64,000 bases of DNA, taken from a virus. The notes below the pieces were generated by a model. The model made no database searches, was not told the origin of the DNA, and saw only the letters and a list, made by a program, of their open reading frames with translations. Within the stretch, counting starts at the first letter, position 1; the number at the start of each line of letters is the position of its first letter. Both the position numbers and the translations under genes were made by a program. Location of the stretch: positions 62,001-126,000 of the IMG/VR virus record IMGVR_UViG_3300025012_000029; one strand, 5' to 3'. Positions 40,686-51,500 of this stretch are shown here, piece by piece.

Positions 40686-43600
40686 TTATTCAGTCCCTTT
40701 GATATGAGTATGATTGAAATTTACATTAAAGTCAATCTTTTTTCCTGTTCTTTTTGAAGTAACTCTTATTTTAAATGTCTTTCCCCACACAGATTCATCA
40801 GCTAATCCCAAAAAAATGTTATTATTATTCAAAGCAGTTTCTAACCTTTCTCCATTTACTATTAATCCAGATTTCTGCTCATTGATGATTCTTTGATTAA
40901 ATGCTGGAATGATTTTTATCATTTTACGGAAATTCTTAAATGGCGATTTTTGTTCTTCGTCTGTATCAAATTCAACAGAACGAATAATTGGATAAATAGA
41001 ACCATCAGCATCTACAATTTCTAATTCATAGAGAGATGTGGGATTTGATATGTGTCCGTGATTATCAATGGTTCTAAAAATATAATAATACTTCTTATTG
41101 GGAATAATATTATCGATAAAAGATGCTGATGTTGCTTTTTGAACTGTAATTGAATCAATATCTGTTTGAACCAAAGCTATTCTATTGCCAGCAAAATCCT
41201 TGTAATGTTTAGGTTTGCGATTGAGTCTAAAAATTTCAAAAGCGGCGGCGTGATCATCGCTTTCATACTCCAGAAATTCATTTTCTGAAACTTTTTGAGC
41301 TTCTCTCAATAAAGCAATTATGGCTGAATCGGATGGTTCAATTATTATCGGTTCTAATTTGAATTGTCCGATTCCAGAATTGATATTAAATAATATCTGA
41401 TTGTTGATACCTCTATAGGGTATTATATCGACATTAGGTGAGATTGGAGGATTATCCATTATTCGTCCCACAAACTCATGAAAAAGAACTTCTACTAATT
41501 TTAACGTCGGCGAGTTAATAAAATGTATGTTAGCTGTATCATCTGAAATAGATTCAAATTGATAATGATATTTGTTGCCCAAAACCATTTGATAAACAAA
41601 AATTTTATAGCTATATTGTTTATTGTATTTTACTTGAGTATCAATGAATCTCATAATATCAATTCTATTTGAATTCGGAAGGTAAAAATTTTGAATAACT
41701 TCTCCCGTAGCAGCATCTCTTTTCTCAATTCTATAAAAAACACTTTCCGAATAAGACATCTTTCCAGATAATAAATCATGATATTGACGCAAATTATTTT
41801 CCACTATTTGTTTAACTTTTCCAACAAAAATAATAATCAATAGATTTTTAAACAAATCAAACTGAGGATTAGATGTCAATTCTATACTATTGTTTAACGT
41901 CCCAAGAAAAGTTCCATCCTGAAGTGATTCAAACGACCCTACGGGATTATTTTTAATAAGTTCAATCCATGTTGGTATATCCCATGATCTTAAAATTTTC
42001 TTAGAAGAAACTATAGAACGCTGAACTATGCCATCCGTTTGATTTGCGTCTGCTAAAGATTCTTGTACGAGAAGTTGTTCCTGTGGAAGATTGCCCTCAA
42101 TGATGTCTTTAATTAAAAGACTTGATAATTGGGAGTCTTCCAAAACTTGCGCAAACTGAGTTGAATTATCGGAAGTAAAACTTATATCCCAATACATTGG
42201 GAATAATTCTCTTTTTTCGTTAAAATCTTTGAAAAGATCAATATTTTCTATAGGAGTTACGAGATTGGTAAATTTTCGTCTTAGTTTAATTTCTTCCGAA
42301 GGAGCAACCCTCATTAATTCAGCAAAAGCTTGTCCGTATTTATCGAAATATTGTCCCGAATCTTTCTCTCCAATTTTTTCACCTTTATTATTAGTGACAT
42401 CTACAAAAGTATCAGGAATTGTTCCAGCTAATGTAATGTGTTGTTTGAAAATTGTATTTTTCTTATCTGTATTTTCATTTTGTAGTTCTGTGCAAAAAGC
42501 ATACATATTCGGCAGCAATTGCTCTTTAACGTTGATATTTTCCATTGCCGTCTCATAATCATCTATGAAAAAATTATACGTTGGTTGAATATCGATAAAA
42601 AGAGATCCAATTGGAGCGCCCAAAACATCCAATGTTTTTTTATCAAAAGGCACACTCATTTCAAATGAATTATCAAAAAATATTACTCCAGGTTTAACTG
42701 TTGGTTCAACATTCTTAAACGTAGTGGACGGCGCCGTGACAGATAGACCGCGTGGAGATTCTGTTCCAACTCTTTGAACACTTAATCCTTCTTCAAATGC
42801 TCTTAAACCGACATTAGATTGTAAAACGCCCTGATCTGATTCTCTATTAAATTGAGCTGATCTTAACCCAGTCGGACTTGTTGTTGAAACTTGCCTACTT
42901 TGTTCTTGGGGCAGAGGCTGTGTTGTAGTGGTCCTAATTACAGCAGATGTATTAGAAAGTTGACGTTGTTGAATTGCGAAATTTGTATTGCGACGAGATT
43001 GATGTCTACTAACGGCATCATTAGTTTGTTCTGTATCAGATGAATTTAAACTTAGTAGCGCAGGCGTAAATGCTACTTGTACTTGTGGAGGTGCCTCTAT
43101 TATATCTAAATTGGCTAAAGAAGTACTAGAATCAACAGGTTGTAATGTTGGCTGCTCAGGAGGAGTTATTGTGCCTTGTAATTGTAATGGTTGTAATGAA
43201 ACTTGTAATAATGGAGGAGGAGGCAAATCTGAAATGCCTAAAATAAAAGCTTTCCAATATTCTGGATTATAATTTGATATCGTAACAAGAGGATTTCCAG
43301 GAGCAAATTTAAACAATTCCTTATTTGACACCAATGTTAAAGCTTGCGATGTTTCGTGAAATAGCTCTTTATTTTCATCATCTTCTTCCAATGATTCAAC
43401 ATTCATATCAACTCTAATTGAAAAAGCTGCCTTTGGTGGAGTTGTCGTATGTATTGGTAAAGAATCAGGTTTATCTTTCCAATAATTATCAGAACGTCCT
43501 CGAACTAAATCTGCTATTGGAGGTTTAGTGTTTACAAGATTTTGGTTCGATACTGCGTCCTCTACATCTGAAAAAATGTCAGAATTGATTATTTGTTTAA

Positions 43601-43697
43601 TCTTGCCAGCAGCAACCAAATAATTGTGTGTAATTGGCTTTGAAGAAGAAGCTTCTCTTACTTGATTGCCAACATTGATTCGTGTATGACTAGACAT
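40686..43697 (-). CDS. Large virion structural protein of the baseplate block
   Basis: I do not recognise the family of this 1003-residue protein. Residues about 145-330 are low complexity and rich in Pro, Gln, Thr and Ser (PPPPLLQVSLQPLQLQG, TTTTQPLPQEQSRQ), suggesting a flexible linker. The middle (340-600) is alpha/beta. The section from about 640 onwards has fibronectin-like strand patterns (YSYKIFVYQMVLGNKYHYQF, KYYYIFRTIDNHGHISNP). It ends KIDFNVNFNHTHIKG. It has a GAGGA site. The context of consecutive large virion genes supports a baseplate or neck role. Confidence 0.62.
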   Translation of the reverse strand: MSSHTRINVGNQVREASSSKPITHNYLVAAGKIKQIINSDIFSDVEDAVSNQNLVNTKPPIADLVRGRSDNYWKDKPDSLPIHTTTPPKAAFSIRVDMNVESLEEDDENKELFHETSQALTLVSNKELFKFAPGNPLVTISNYNPEYWKAFILGISDLPPPPLLQVSLQPLQLQGTITPPEQPTLQPVDSSTSLANLDIIEAPPQVQVAFTPALLSLNSSDTEQTNDAVSRHQSRRNTNFAIQQRQLSNTSAVIRTTTTQPLPQEQSRQVSTTSPTGLRSAQFNRESDQGVLQSNVGLRAFEEGLSVQRVGTESPRGLSVTAPSTTFKNVEPTVKPGVIFFDNSFEMSVPFDKKTLDVLGAPIGSLFIDIQPTYNFFIDDYETAMENINVKEQLLPNMYAFCTELQNENTDKKNTIFKQHITLAGTIPDTFVDVTNNKGEKIGEKDSGQYFDKYGQAFAELMRVAPSEEIKLRRKFTNLVTPIENIDLFKDFNEKRELFPMYWDISFTSDNSTQFAQVLEDSQLSSLLIKDIIEGNLPQEQLLVQESLADANQTDGIVQRSIVSSKKILRSWDIPTWIELIKNNPVGSFESLQDGTFLGTLNNSIELTSNPQFDLFKNLLIIIFVGKVKQIVENNLRQYHDLLSGKMSYSESVFYRIEKRDAATGEVIQNFYLPNSNRIDIMRFIDTQVKYNKQYSYKIFVYQMVLGNKYHYQFESISDDTANIHFINSPTLKLVEVLFHEFVGRIMDNPPISPNVDIIPYRGINNQILFNINSGIGQFKLEPIIIEPSDSAIIALLREAQKVSENEFLEYESDDHAAAFEIFRLNRKPKHYKDFAGNRIALVQTDIDSITVQKATSASFIDNIIPNKKYYYIFRTIDNHGHISNPTSLYELEIVDADGSIYPIIRSVEFDTDEEQKSPFKNFRKMIKIIPAFNQRIINEQKSGLIVNGERLETALNNNNIFLGLADESVWGKTFKIRVTSKRTGKKIDFNVNFNHTHIKGTE

Positions 43698-43702
43698 TAA
43701 TA

Positions 43703-46700
43703 TTATCCTCTACGAAGTGACGACTGACTATTCCCAGCACTGATTGTTGAACTTCCTCGCTTAGTAGTGTCCGAATTAACGTTTGTAGTATTATTAACTA
43801 TATTATTAGACATATACTCTGTTCGAACAGCCATTTGATTCCTATTTTCTGTTGCCATATTAATTCCACCAGGAATAGCCTGTGACAAGCTCGGATTACT
43901 AGCAATAGTAATTGTAATTTTATTAACACCACCTTCTTTGATTAAATTATCAACACTCTCCATTTGTGTCGCAAAAGACTGTACACGAACATCTGTAAAT
44001 ATCTTAACTTCTTTTTGAAAGTTTTGAGAAATTTTCAAATTATTCTCCAAAAGAGAAGCAGACTTAGGTAATCCAACAACTTCTATCCTCGGGGTGGCAA
44101 TACGAGGAGAAATCGTAAGAACTGGTGTGGGAATAATTTTCGGCAATTCTACACCGACAGCATCTACTTGAGGAGTTAAAAGAAAATATTCATCATAAAC
44201 TGGCAAATCCAGACTTTTGTCTCTCACTATCCCTATAACTTTATTTTCATATGACTTCATTCGACATAACATAACTCCACCTGTAGCTTGATTATAGGCA
44301 AATAAAGTAAGCGGCATCCATATAGGATTTTTCAAAAGTAACTCACCATCACTTGATTTTTGATATCCATTAAATACTTGAATAGTATTAATCATTTGGT
44401 AATCTAATCTAAACTCTGTTTTTAATTCAGGAGTTTTAAGCGGATCCGTTGGATGAGAAAAAACATTCTTCCTCACTATGGTTGGAGATGTTCTCGAAAG
44501 ATAAAGAGACTTAACTTGATTTGGAAGACTAGACATGGCAAAATTAAATGTTGTGTTATGTGGCTTTCCTTGAAAGAAACTTTCGGCCGAAGACAGTTTC
44601 TTATCTTGAATGACTTTGTTTATCAAACTATCTTCAGAAGCAACATCAAACATACGTACTGAAGCTGGTTTTCCACCAATAGTTTTTGAATTAGAAGAAA
44701 AACTCAATCCTTTAGTTTGACTAGATGTTTTGGAAATTTGATGAGTGTCAAGTTTTTTTATCAAATCTAATAAAACAGGAGTTGGATTCAAATTAACGCT
44801 AACTTTTGGAGCGTCGCCCTTGTTGTTAGTATCACAATTCGAATGAATATCTATAATTGGATCAATAATTTTTGAGTCACGTACCGAGTTTCTTCCTTGT
44901 ATAATATTAACCAAAGGAATTCTATTTTTGTTAATCTCTAATATTGGCTCTACATTTAATTTTGCCAGCATCTTAAAGGCATCATCAGAAACTTCATAAG
45001 TTGCTTTATTGGATGTATTTTTTGAACTATTATAGGATTTATCTCTGGTCGGCGTTAGATTGGTATTAAAAGATTTAATTGATAAATCTAAATGTGCCAT
45101 CTGAGCTCGATCGACAATTGGAGTTGGTGAATTTCCCAACCTCATAACATTGAATTTCTCAGCAAATTTAATTTTTGCCGGAGTAAGATAAGAAAAACTA
45201 GTATTATCTATTGAATCTCCAAAAGTATATTGTTGATCTCTAAATTTGATGTTAATGTCTGGTTTTGTGTCATTGGATGAAATAAAATAATGATTATTTT
45301 CTCTTTCTACTCTTGCCGCATATTGTCCGCCAGTGATAACTCTCAATCCATTGAGTTGATCTTGAATATCTGAAGCATCTAGGAAATCGTATCCAATTGA
45401 TTTCGGAACGCTTGCGTTAAATGGAGTGTTATTAAAAAACTTAACAACGTTGAAAGATTTAACGGATGTCTTTCCTTTTTTCATAACTTTAGTCATTCGA
45501 GGAGCAACATTTTGAATCATTCCCAATTTTGAAAGTGGTTTTCCAGAAGTTGTTGATGGAACAGAAGACGTTCCAGAATCTCCAACAGCTTTGGATAAAC
45601 TTGTTTCTAACGTATCCATCAAATTCAAAAGTTTTAATATACCAGATGGATTTCCTGTTGCCGGATGTACGAAATAGAACAAAGATTTCTCAAATTTATC
45701 AAAAGGAATAGAATCGCTATTTTGAGCGAACAGTTTCATCATATCAATGTATACTTTAACTGCTGTTCCCCAAGGAGTAACAGCAATATCAGTAGTTCCA
45801 TACTTGGCAATTTGTTCATTAATGAATTTTTGAGTAAATCTATTCAATATAGTGTTAAAATTACCTGGTGTGGTAGTTGTTTGATCTACTTTTATTTCTC
45901 CTGGGAAGTCTATGTGAGGATTGTTGTTAGAAATGAGTGTTTTTGAAGATTCTAACTTTGTAGCATTATGAAAATACTTCAAAAGTTCATTTCTTGCGCC
46001 ATGTAGTTCACCAAGTTTTGATCTCAAAAAATCATACGATGGATCGACAATCTCCATCTCAATTCCATACACATAATATCCATCCGTTATATCAGAAATT
46101 GATTTATCTACGCCCGTAAAGTGTCGTATGTCTGATAAGTTCTGTGGTCCTTCAATTCCTTGTACAAAAACATCTTTTATCTCTCTAATCGAAGATATTT
46201 GAGTGTTTTTTTCAAAAAATCCTTTATAGAATCTCTCTCCGGAGATGGATATCACATCGTCTATTTGATTGCTCTCAAATAATTGAGAAGCATCGGCAAC
46301 AGAGCCTATTTCTGGGCTTCCTTTAATGCGACGCCGAACAATTTTCATAGACAAAATGAATGAATCCAGCATTGCCAATGGACCAGTTTTGGGATTTGAA
46401 AATAATTTTCCATAAATGCCATTTAAAGACAATAATTTTCGAAAATTAACAGAAAAAAAGAACCTAGCACGACCTTCCTCGTCCCTAGCAGTTTGAAAAT
46501 CCGAAAATGTTGACTCTATGGCTTGTATGTCGAGCGCATCTCTACGAGGACCAACTAATTTTGTATTCAAAATCTCATTTTCTACAATAGAGAAGTCTAA
46601 AACTAAGCGATCAATGTCTTTAAAGTCTCTAAAATCTTGAATTTTTGAATTTCCGACAACAGTTCTCGTAATTGGAATCTTTGTTCCATCTTTTGTAATA

Positions 46701-47599
46701 CCAAAAGACCCATTTGTAGATGTTTCATCTATTGGTCCAACCCATAAAGCTCCGGTTTCATCTAAATAAACAAAAGATTGTCCTATAATTTCTCCATTTT
46801 CAAACACTATATCAGAAACAACCTTACCAAATGGTTCTGAAATAAGACGACTATCGAGCTTTAGTTTGAAGTCTTTTGCCAATTGAAATAAATCAAGATA
46901 AGAAAAAGCAAAATAAGATAAATGTTCAGGGTTTTGATTAGTAAATTCAAAACAAACTCTAAAAACAAAACTTGTGATAGTATTTCCGTCCGAATCAACT
47001 TCACTATAATGTTGTGTAAGATTGGTTTTATCTCCAACTATATCGTCTTTAACACTCAGGGTTCTTGATTGAATAGAACGATCCATAGCATCGCGAACAT
47101 TACTCAAACTCTTAGAATCAAATATTTGTAAACTTCTTGCCACCGAACTCAATCCATTTATCAAACCTCTTTTAGAAATAGGAACAACAGAATCTTTGCT
47201 CATGACAAGTAAAAGATTTTTATTATTTGTGGCAGCTTGTGTAAGTGCTGGTTTGGTACTTTGAATCACTTTTAATTTGAGATATTTTGAGAAATCTTCA
47301 TTCTTAAACCAGGTTCCAATAAGTCCGTTATCTAGTTTCTCTTTCAAAATCAATTCAACAGTAACAGAAAGTTTTTCTGCTGTTCCTGCGTTTTTATCAA
47401 ATAAACTAGCACCAAGACGCGGTTTTACCAATTTTCCAGTAAGAGGATCTATCTGTTTTTCTGGTGACTTACTCAAATCTATATGAGGATTTTCTTCTCT
47501 TAGAATTTGTGCGCCACCAACAGTTTCTAAAATTATTTTAGAAATATATACATCTGGAACTAACGCGCCGAGTAGTTGATTTTGATTTAATAATACCAT
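43703..47599 (-). CDS. Very large virion structural protein, unknown family
   Basis: This 1298-residue protein has no recognisable domain. The N-terminus (MVLLNQNQLLGALVPDVYISKIILE) and the Pro/Thr/Ile-rich late region (LPKIIPTPVLTISPRIATPRIEV) suggest a multi-domain beta-rich component. The last 60 residues are Asn/Ser/Thr-rich and probably disordered. Its start overlaps the upstream stop by 1 nt (TAATG). The series of very large virion genes is typical of big myovirus baseplates. Only size, context and composition support the call. Confidence 0.6.
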   Translation of the reverse strand: MVLLNQNQLLGALVPDVYISKIILETVGGAQILREENPHIDLSKSPEKQIDPLTGKLVKPRLGASLFDKNAGTAEKLSVTVELILKEKLDNGLIGTWFKNEDFSKYLKLKVIQSTKPALTQAATNNKNLLLVMSKDSVVPISKRGLINGLSSVARSLQIFDSKSLSNVRDAMDRSIQSRTLSVKDDIVGDKTNLTQHYSEVDSDGNTITSFVFRVCFEFTNQNPEHLSYFAFSYLDLFQLAKDFKLKLDSRLISEPFGKVVSDIVFENGEIIGQSFVYLDETGALWVGPIDETSTNGSFGITKDGTKIPITRTVVGNSKIQDFRDFKDIDRLVLDFSIVENEILNTKLVGPRRDALDIQAIESTFSDFQTARDEEGRARFFFSVNFRKLLSLNGIYGKLFSNPKTGPLAMLDSFILSMKIVRRRIKGSPEIGSVADASQLFESNQIDDVISISGERFYKGFFEKNTQISSIREIKDVFVQGIEGPQNLSDIRHFTGVDKSISDITDGYYVYGIEMEIVDPSYDFLRSKLGELHGARNELLKYFHNATKLESSKTLISNNNPHIDFPGEIKVDQTTTTPGNFNTILNRFTQKFINEQIAKYGTTDIAVTPWGTAVKVYIDMMKLFAQNSDSIPFDKFEKSLFYFVHPATGNPSGILKLLNLMDTLETSLSKAVGDSGTSSVPSTTSGKPLSKLGMIQNVAPRMTKVMKKGKTSVKSFNVVKFFNNTPFNASVPKSIGYDFLDASDIQDQLNGLRVITGGQYAARVERENNHYFISSNDTKPDINIKFRDQQYTFGDSIDNTSFSYLTPAKIKFAEKFNVMRLGNSPTPIVDRAQMAHLDLSIKSFNTNLTPTRDKSYNSSKNTSNKATYEVSDDAFKMLAKLNVEPILEINKNRIPLVNIIQGRNSVRDSKIIDPIIDIHSNCDTNNKGDAPKVSVNLNPTPVLLDLIKKLDTHQISKTSSQTKGLSFSSNSKTIGGKPASVRMFDVASEDSLINKVIQDKKLSSAESFFQGKPHNTTFNFAMSSLPNQVKSLYLSRTSPTIVRKNVFSHPTDPLKTPELKTEFRLDYQMINTIQVFNGYQKSSDGELLLKNPIWMPLTLFAYNQATGGVMLCRMKSYENKVIGIVRDKSLDLPVYDEYFLLTPQVDAVGVELPKIIPTPVLTISPRIATPRIEVVGLPKSASLLENNLKISQNFQKEVKIFTDVRVQSFATQMESVDNLIKEGGVNKITITIASNPSLSQAIPGGINMATENRNQMAVRTEYMSNNIVNNTTNVNSDTTKRGSSTISAGNSQSSLRRG

Positions 47600-48516
47600 C
47601 AGCAGTCTTTAATTTCTTCTTCGCGAACAGAGCTTGAATATAGTATTCTTTTTACATCTGTTGGCAAAAGTTCATCTTCAACCTCGTCATCTATAATTAT
47701 GTCAAAGAAGTATTCTACACATGACGTATCTAACGGAGGGATATTGGTATTTATTTGATTTTCATCTAAAAGAATGTTATTTTTGATGAGTTCCGGTTTT
47801 TGAGAAACAAACCGTAAAGGAATGAGAACTTCTTTAGAACCATCTTCCGTGATCTCAAAAACTTCTATCTCAAAATTTTCACTTCCATAAATTGTGTTTA
47901 GCTCTTCAACGTCAATAACAATAGAATCTTCAATAACGTCAATATATGATCCATCTTTAAATTCATTGACAAGCAGTCCCAAATCGGTCCTATTAGCTTG
48001 AATTTCATCTAAAGAAAGTTGCTTAGTGATTGTTCTATACTCTATATCTTTCATTTCCAGTTGTGGTATTTTTAACGTCGTATGCTCTCCCTCTTTAAAA
48101 GAGATAGAACTGGAGATTTCTCCATCTAATACTTTAATAGACCAACCAGGAGCAGACGTTGCTTCAAGACTAATTGTCCCAATTGGAGCAGTTAACGAAT
48201 AATGTTTTTCAGCAGTAGGTTGAATCTTTTTACTACCTAATTCAGATTGCCCTTGTTTTATGAATTTATTTATTTTTATAACTTCTGTTTCAACTCCATG
48301 AAACAAGTGTTGAACTTCCAATTGAGGTATCTCTTTAATTCTGTCGTGAACATTATTTTGAGGCTCACTTAAAGACGCATATTGAGAATCATATAAAATT
48401 TCAGTATCAAAAAAAGCATACGAGTCAGGATGAAATTGTCCCTTTGAGAGAAGATATTTCCCATATTGTGTGATCTCGATATCGAGCACTTCCTCTTTGT
48501 TGTTGAGAAATTTCAT
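47599..48516 (-). CDS. Tail-region structural protein with the ITxYGKxLLSKG N-terminal module
   Basis: In this 305-residue protein the opening 50 residues (MKFLNNKEEVLDIEITQYG, then YAFFDTEILYD) match the module in the 38416-39327 protein. After about residue 100 it is beta-strand-rich and very acidic toward the C-terminus (FDIIIDDEVEDELLPTDV). Stop and start overlap with both neighbours by 1 nt, giving tight coupling with the 1298- and 2194-residue proteins. It is probably a connector or assembly partner of these large virion proteins. No enzyme motif is seen. Confidence 0.65.
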   Translation of the reverse strand: MKFLNNKEEVLDIEITQYGKYLLSKGQFHPDSYAFFDTEILYDSQYASLSEPQNNVHDRIKEIPQLEVQHLFHGVETEVIKINKFIKQGQSELGSKKIQPTAEKHYSLTAPIGTISLEATSAPGWSIKVLDGEISSSISFKEGEHTTLKIPQLEMKDIEYRTITKQLSLDEIQANRTDLGLLVNEFKDGSYIDVIEDSIVIDVEELNTIYGSENFEIEVFEITEDGSKEVLIPLRFVSQKPELIKNNILLDENQINTNIPPLDTSCVEYFFDIIIDDEVEDELLPTDVKRILYSSSVREEEIKDC

Positions 48517-51500
48517 TAGAATTTAATCCCTCCGCCACCCTTTGGTGAACTACTTTTTACACCTTTAGTTGATTTACCAAATACACTTATTCCTATAGAT
48601 GGTTTAACTGTAATTGAATCCATCACACTCTTTTTACCTACTGAAATTCCTATATTAGATGAAACAGTTTGATTTGACACATTTAATGTCGGCGCCACTG
48701 TACTAGGAACAATCCTAGAAATGGTACTAGATAAACCTCCCACTCCTGGTGTTGGAATTGGTATATCTTTTGGTATTGGAGCAATTGTTACTTCGGCTTC
48801 AATTTGAGCTAATTCAACTAATGAAAAATAATCATATGGCCAGTTAAAGGAATAATCTGGAGCCTTCACTCCTACCTTAAAATCAAACTTAAACCTATCA
48901 TCATCTTTTGAATCAGCCGTCTTCTCAAAATAATTGATTGCCGCTAGCTTTTTGACTTTAAAAACTAACCATCTTACGTTAGAAGGCAATTTCTTTCCAT
49001 GGAAAAATTCCCATGGACGCATGGGATGCGACAATTCTACTTCATCTTTTTCTGATGTCATGCCAATTTTAGGCATAACTCCTTGCCATATATCCACCAC
49101 ATCTTGTTTATCGAGAACGTGTTTAAATTCAAAAATATACATTACAAATGGAGGAATATCATCATATTTCAAAAAGTTCATTTCAGGTGGAATTACATAT
49201 TGACTCATTTGCTGCGGCAGTTTTGATATAGACGTTTCAGAAATATGAAAATCTCCAAATCCAGAAGTTGGATCGATGGCGTCTTGCCCAGCTTCAATTT
49301 TGCTTTTTTGTGTCCTCCATTGGGTCTCGTCTATTTTGAAAAAATTCCTTCCCATCACATTAGTAGTAACTGCAAATTCGTCATCCTTAAAAAGATTATC
49401 AATAAATGGAATAGCAACAATTGCTTCTGCAATTTCTTTGCCAGTATTTGGTTCTCCTAAACGCAAAGGTTCTGTATTAAATCCAAATACATTGATCAAT
49501 GAACCCGTTACTAGTTGTTCTTCTAAAGTTAAATTTGAAAAACTCTCCTCAACAGACATATATACACCAGTAGATCCAGAACAAAATTCTCCATATCCAC
49601 TCCACATTCCCTTTGGTATTTGATATCTTTTTATTGCTGTGTCATCCACGATGATGTCATAATATTCAGTTGGTTGGTTCTTAAAATTCAGAATTGGGCA
49701 TTCAAAACGAGGAGAAATTGCCCACGAATTAAATGTGGAATCGGCATCCTCGATCGATTGTGCTGCTGCTTTTCCAGTTATAGTATTAAACGATTTTGTA
49801 TCATACGTAACTTTCAATCCTTTACTTACTCCAAATAAATTAATAGAAGAACTTACTGTAGAGCGTCCTTGCCAAGCAGGACGAAGGGGAACAGCATCAT
49901 ACCCATCATGATTATAAAAGGCTATAAAATCCCTTAATGTATTATTATAATTTTCTACATTTGCTTTAGATAGCACATACGAAATAGGATCAAACTTCTC
50001 TTTTTCGGTTCCATCTGCTTTATATGAAATTCTAGCAACAGAATCTTTGAAATAATAAGGTGGCAAATATGGAGCATATGCTGGATCGGCGTAACGTACC
50101 AATCTCATATGACTTCCTATAGCTGTAGCATTTCCAAATGCAGCAATACCAAATGCGTAAAGACGGTCAGCGATATCCGTTGCACGATCGTTAAAATCAT
50201 CAGCCCACTTAAAAGGATGCCCAAAAAATCTTCCCGTATATGTTAATGCTGCATAATCCGGCACAATTTCTGTCGAATCCGGTCCGGCGCCGTTCGGTCC
50301 GGACGGTCCATAAGCAAACGAAGCAGTATGAAATAATTTATCTGTACTATTCCAGCGAGAACCATACATCAACAAATCGTCACTTTTATATAATTTAACG
50401 TCCATATAATAAGAGTTGCCAGAAACCATTGCTCGCATTTTGTTAGAAGGTTTAGAAATAATGGCTTTTACCTTACTTCCTTCAAGAAAAAAATTAATTG
50501 ATTCAGCAAGAAAATTATGCATAGACAGTTTATACAAAGAATTTGATTCACCTCCATTCCAATCAAAAAATATATCTCTTCGATTACCTGGAAGGTTCGT
50601 GGCGCCGGCGAGAAACTCAACGAGATTCCAATATATCGAACCAGATCCATTTGAGGAAGAAATAGGCACTCCACCTCTATTAGATCCATTCTTGATATCT
50701 AATAAAGATTCGAATTGAATTTTATAATTTGGATCATCATAAAATAAAAGATTTGCACCAGCTCCCAATGTTCCTATATCTCCTTGAGAACCAGTAAAAA
50801 CTGGAAAATCCATTGCGATACCAGATTTAATAGTATTATACAAAATGCCTGGAGCGAAAAACGGCTGCAATAAAGACATTACAGCAAGATTTCCAGAATG
50901 TGGATTCATGCTCGAATCGCGAGGTTTTCCGTCTTTCCAATACAATCCACCAATATGTGGAGCATAAGATTGAGAAAACAATGTAGCTAATTGAACTGTT
51001 CTAGTGACTGGATAGAATCCATTGTAAGGTAATAATTTTTTAATACCTTTACATTTAAGAGTTATTCTTTCAACATGATTATCAATATCGTTATGATCGT
51101 TATATATAACATCATAATGTTTCATTATGTCTGAATGTGAAAATGTTTTGAAAAATGTCTCATCAAGTCCAGACTCTTCGGTCGTAGCACTTTGTGTAAT
51201 AAATGCTCCAACATTGGATAAAAATTTATTATTTGACTTTCTAAAATTTCCGCCTTGCTTGTTAACATAAAAATCCATATTCTGTGATATATTAAATTCT
51301 GGAATGATTGAGTAATCTTTACTTAGACTTTTGATATCATCAAAAAATTCTTCGTACGAATCAAACCACGGATTCTTGCCTGATAAAATACTTGTTCTAA
51401 ATCGATGCTCATAAGTATCTTGAACAAGTTCATAGGATTTTCCGTTTTCAGAAAAATTAAAGTCATGATAAGTGTTGGCAAAAAGATCACCAAAAGGTTT

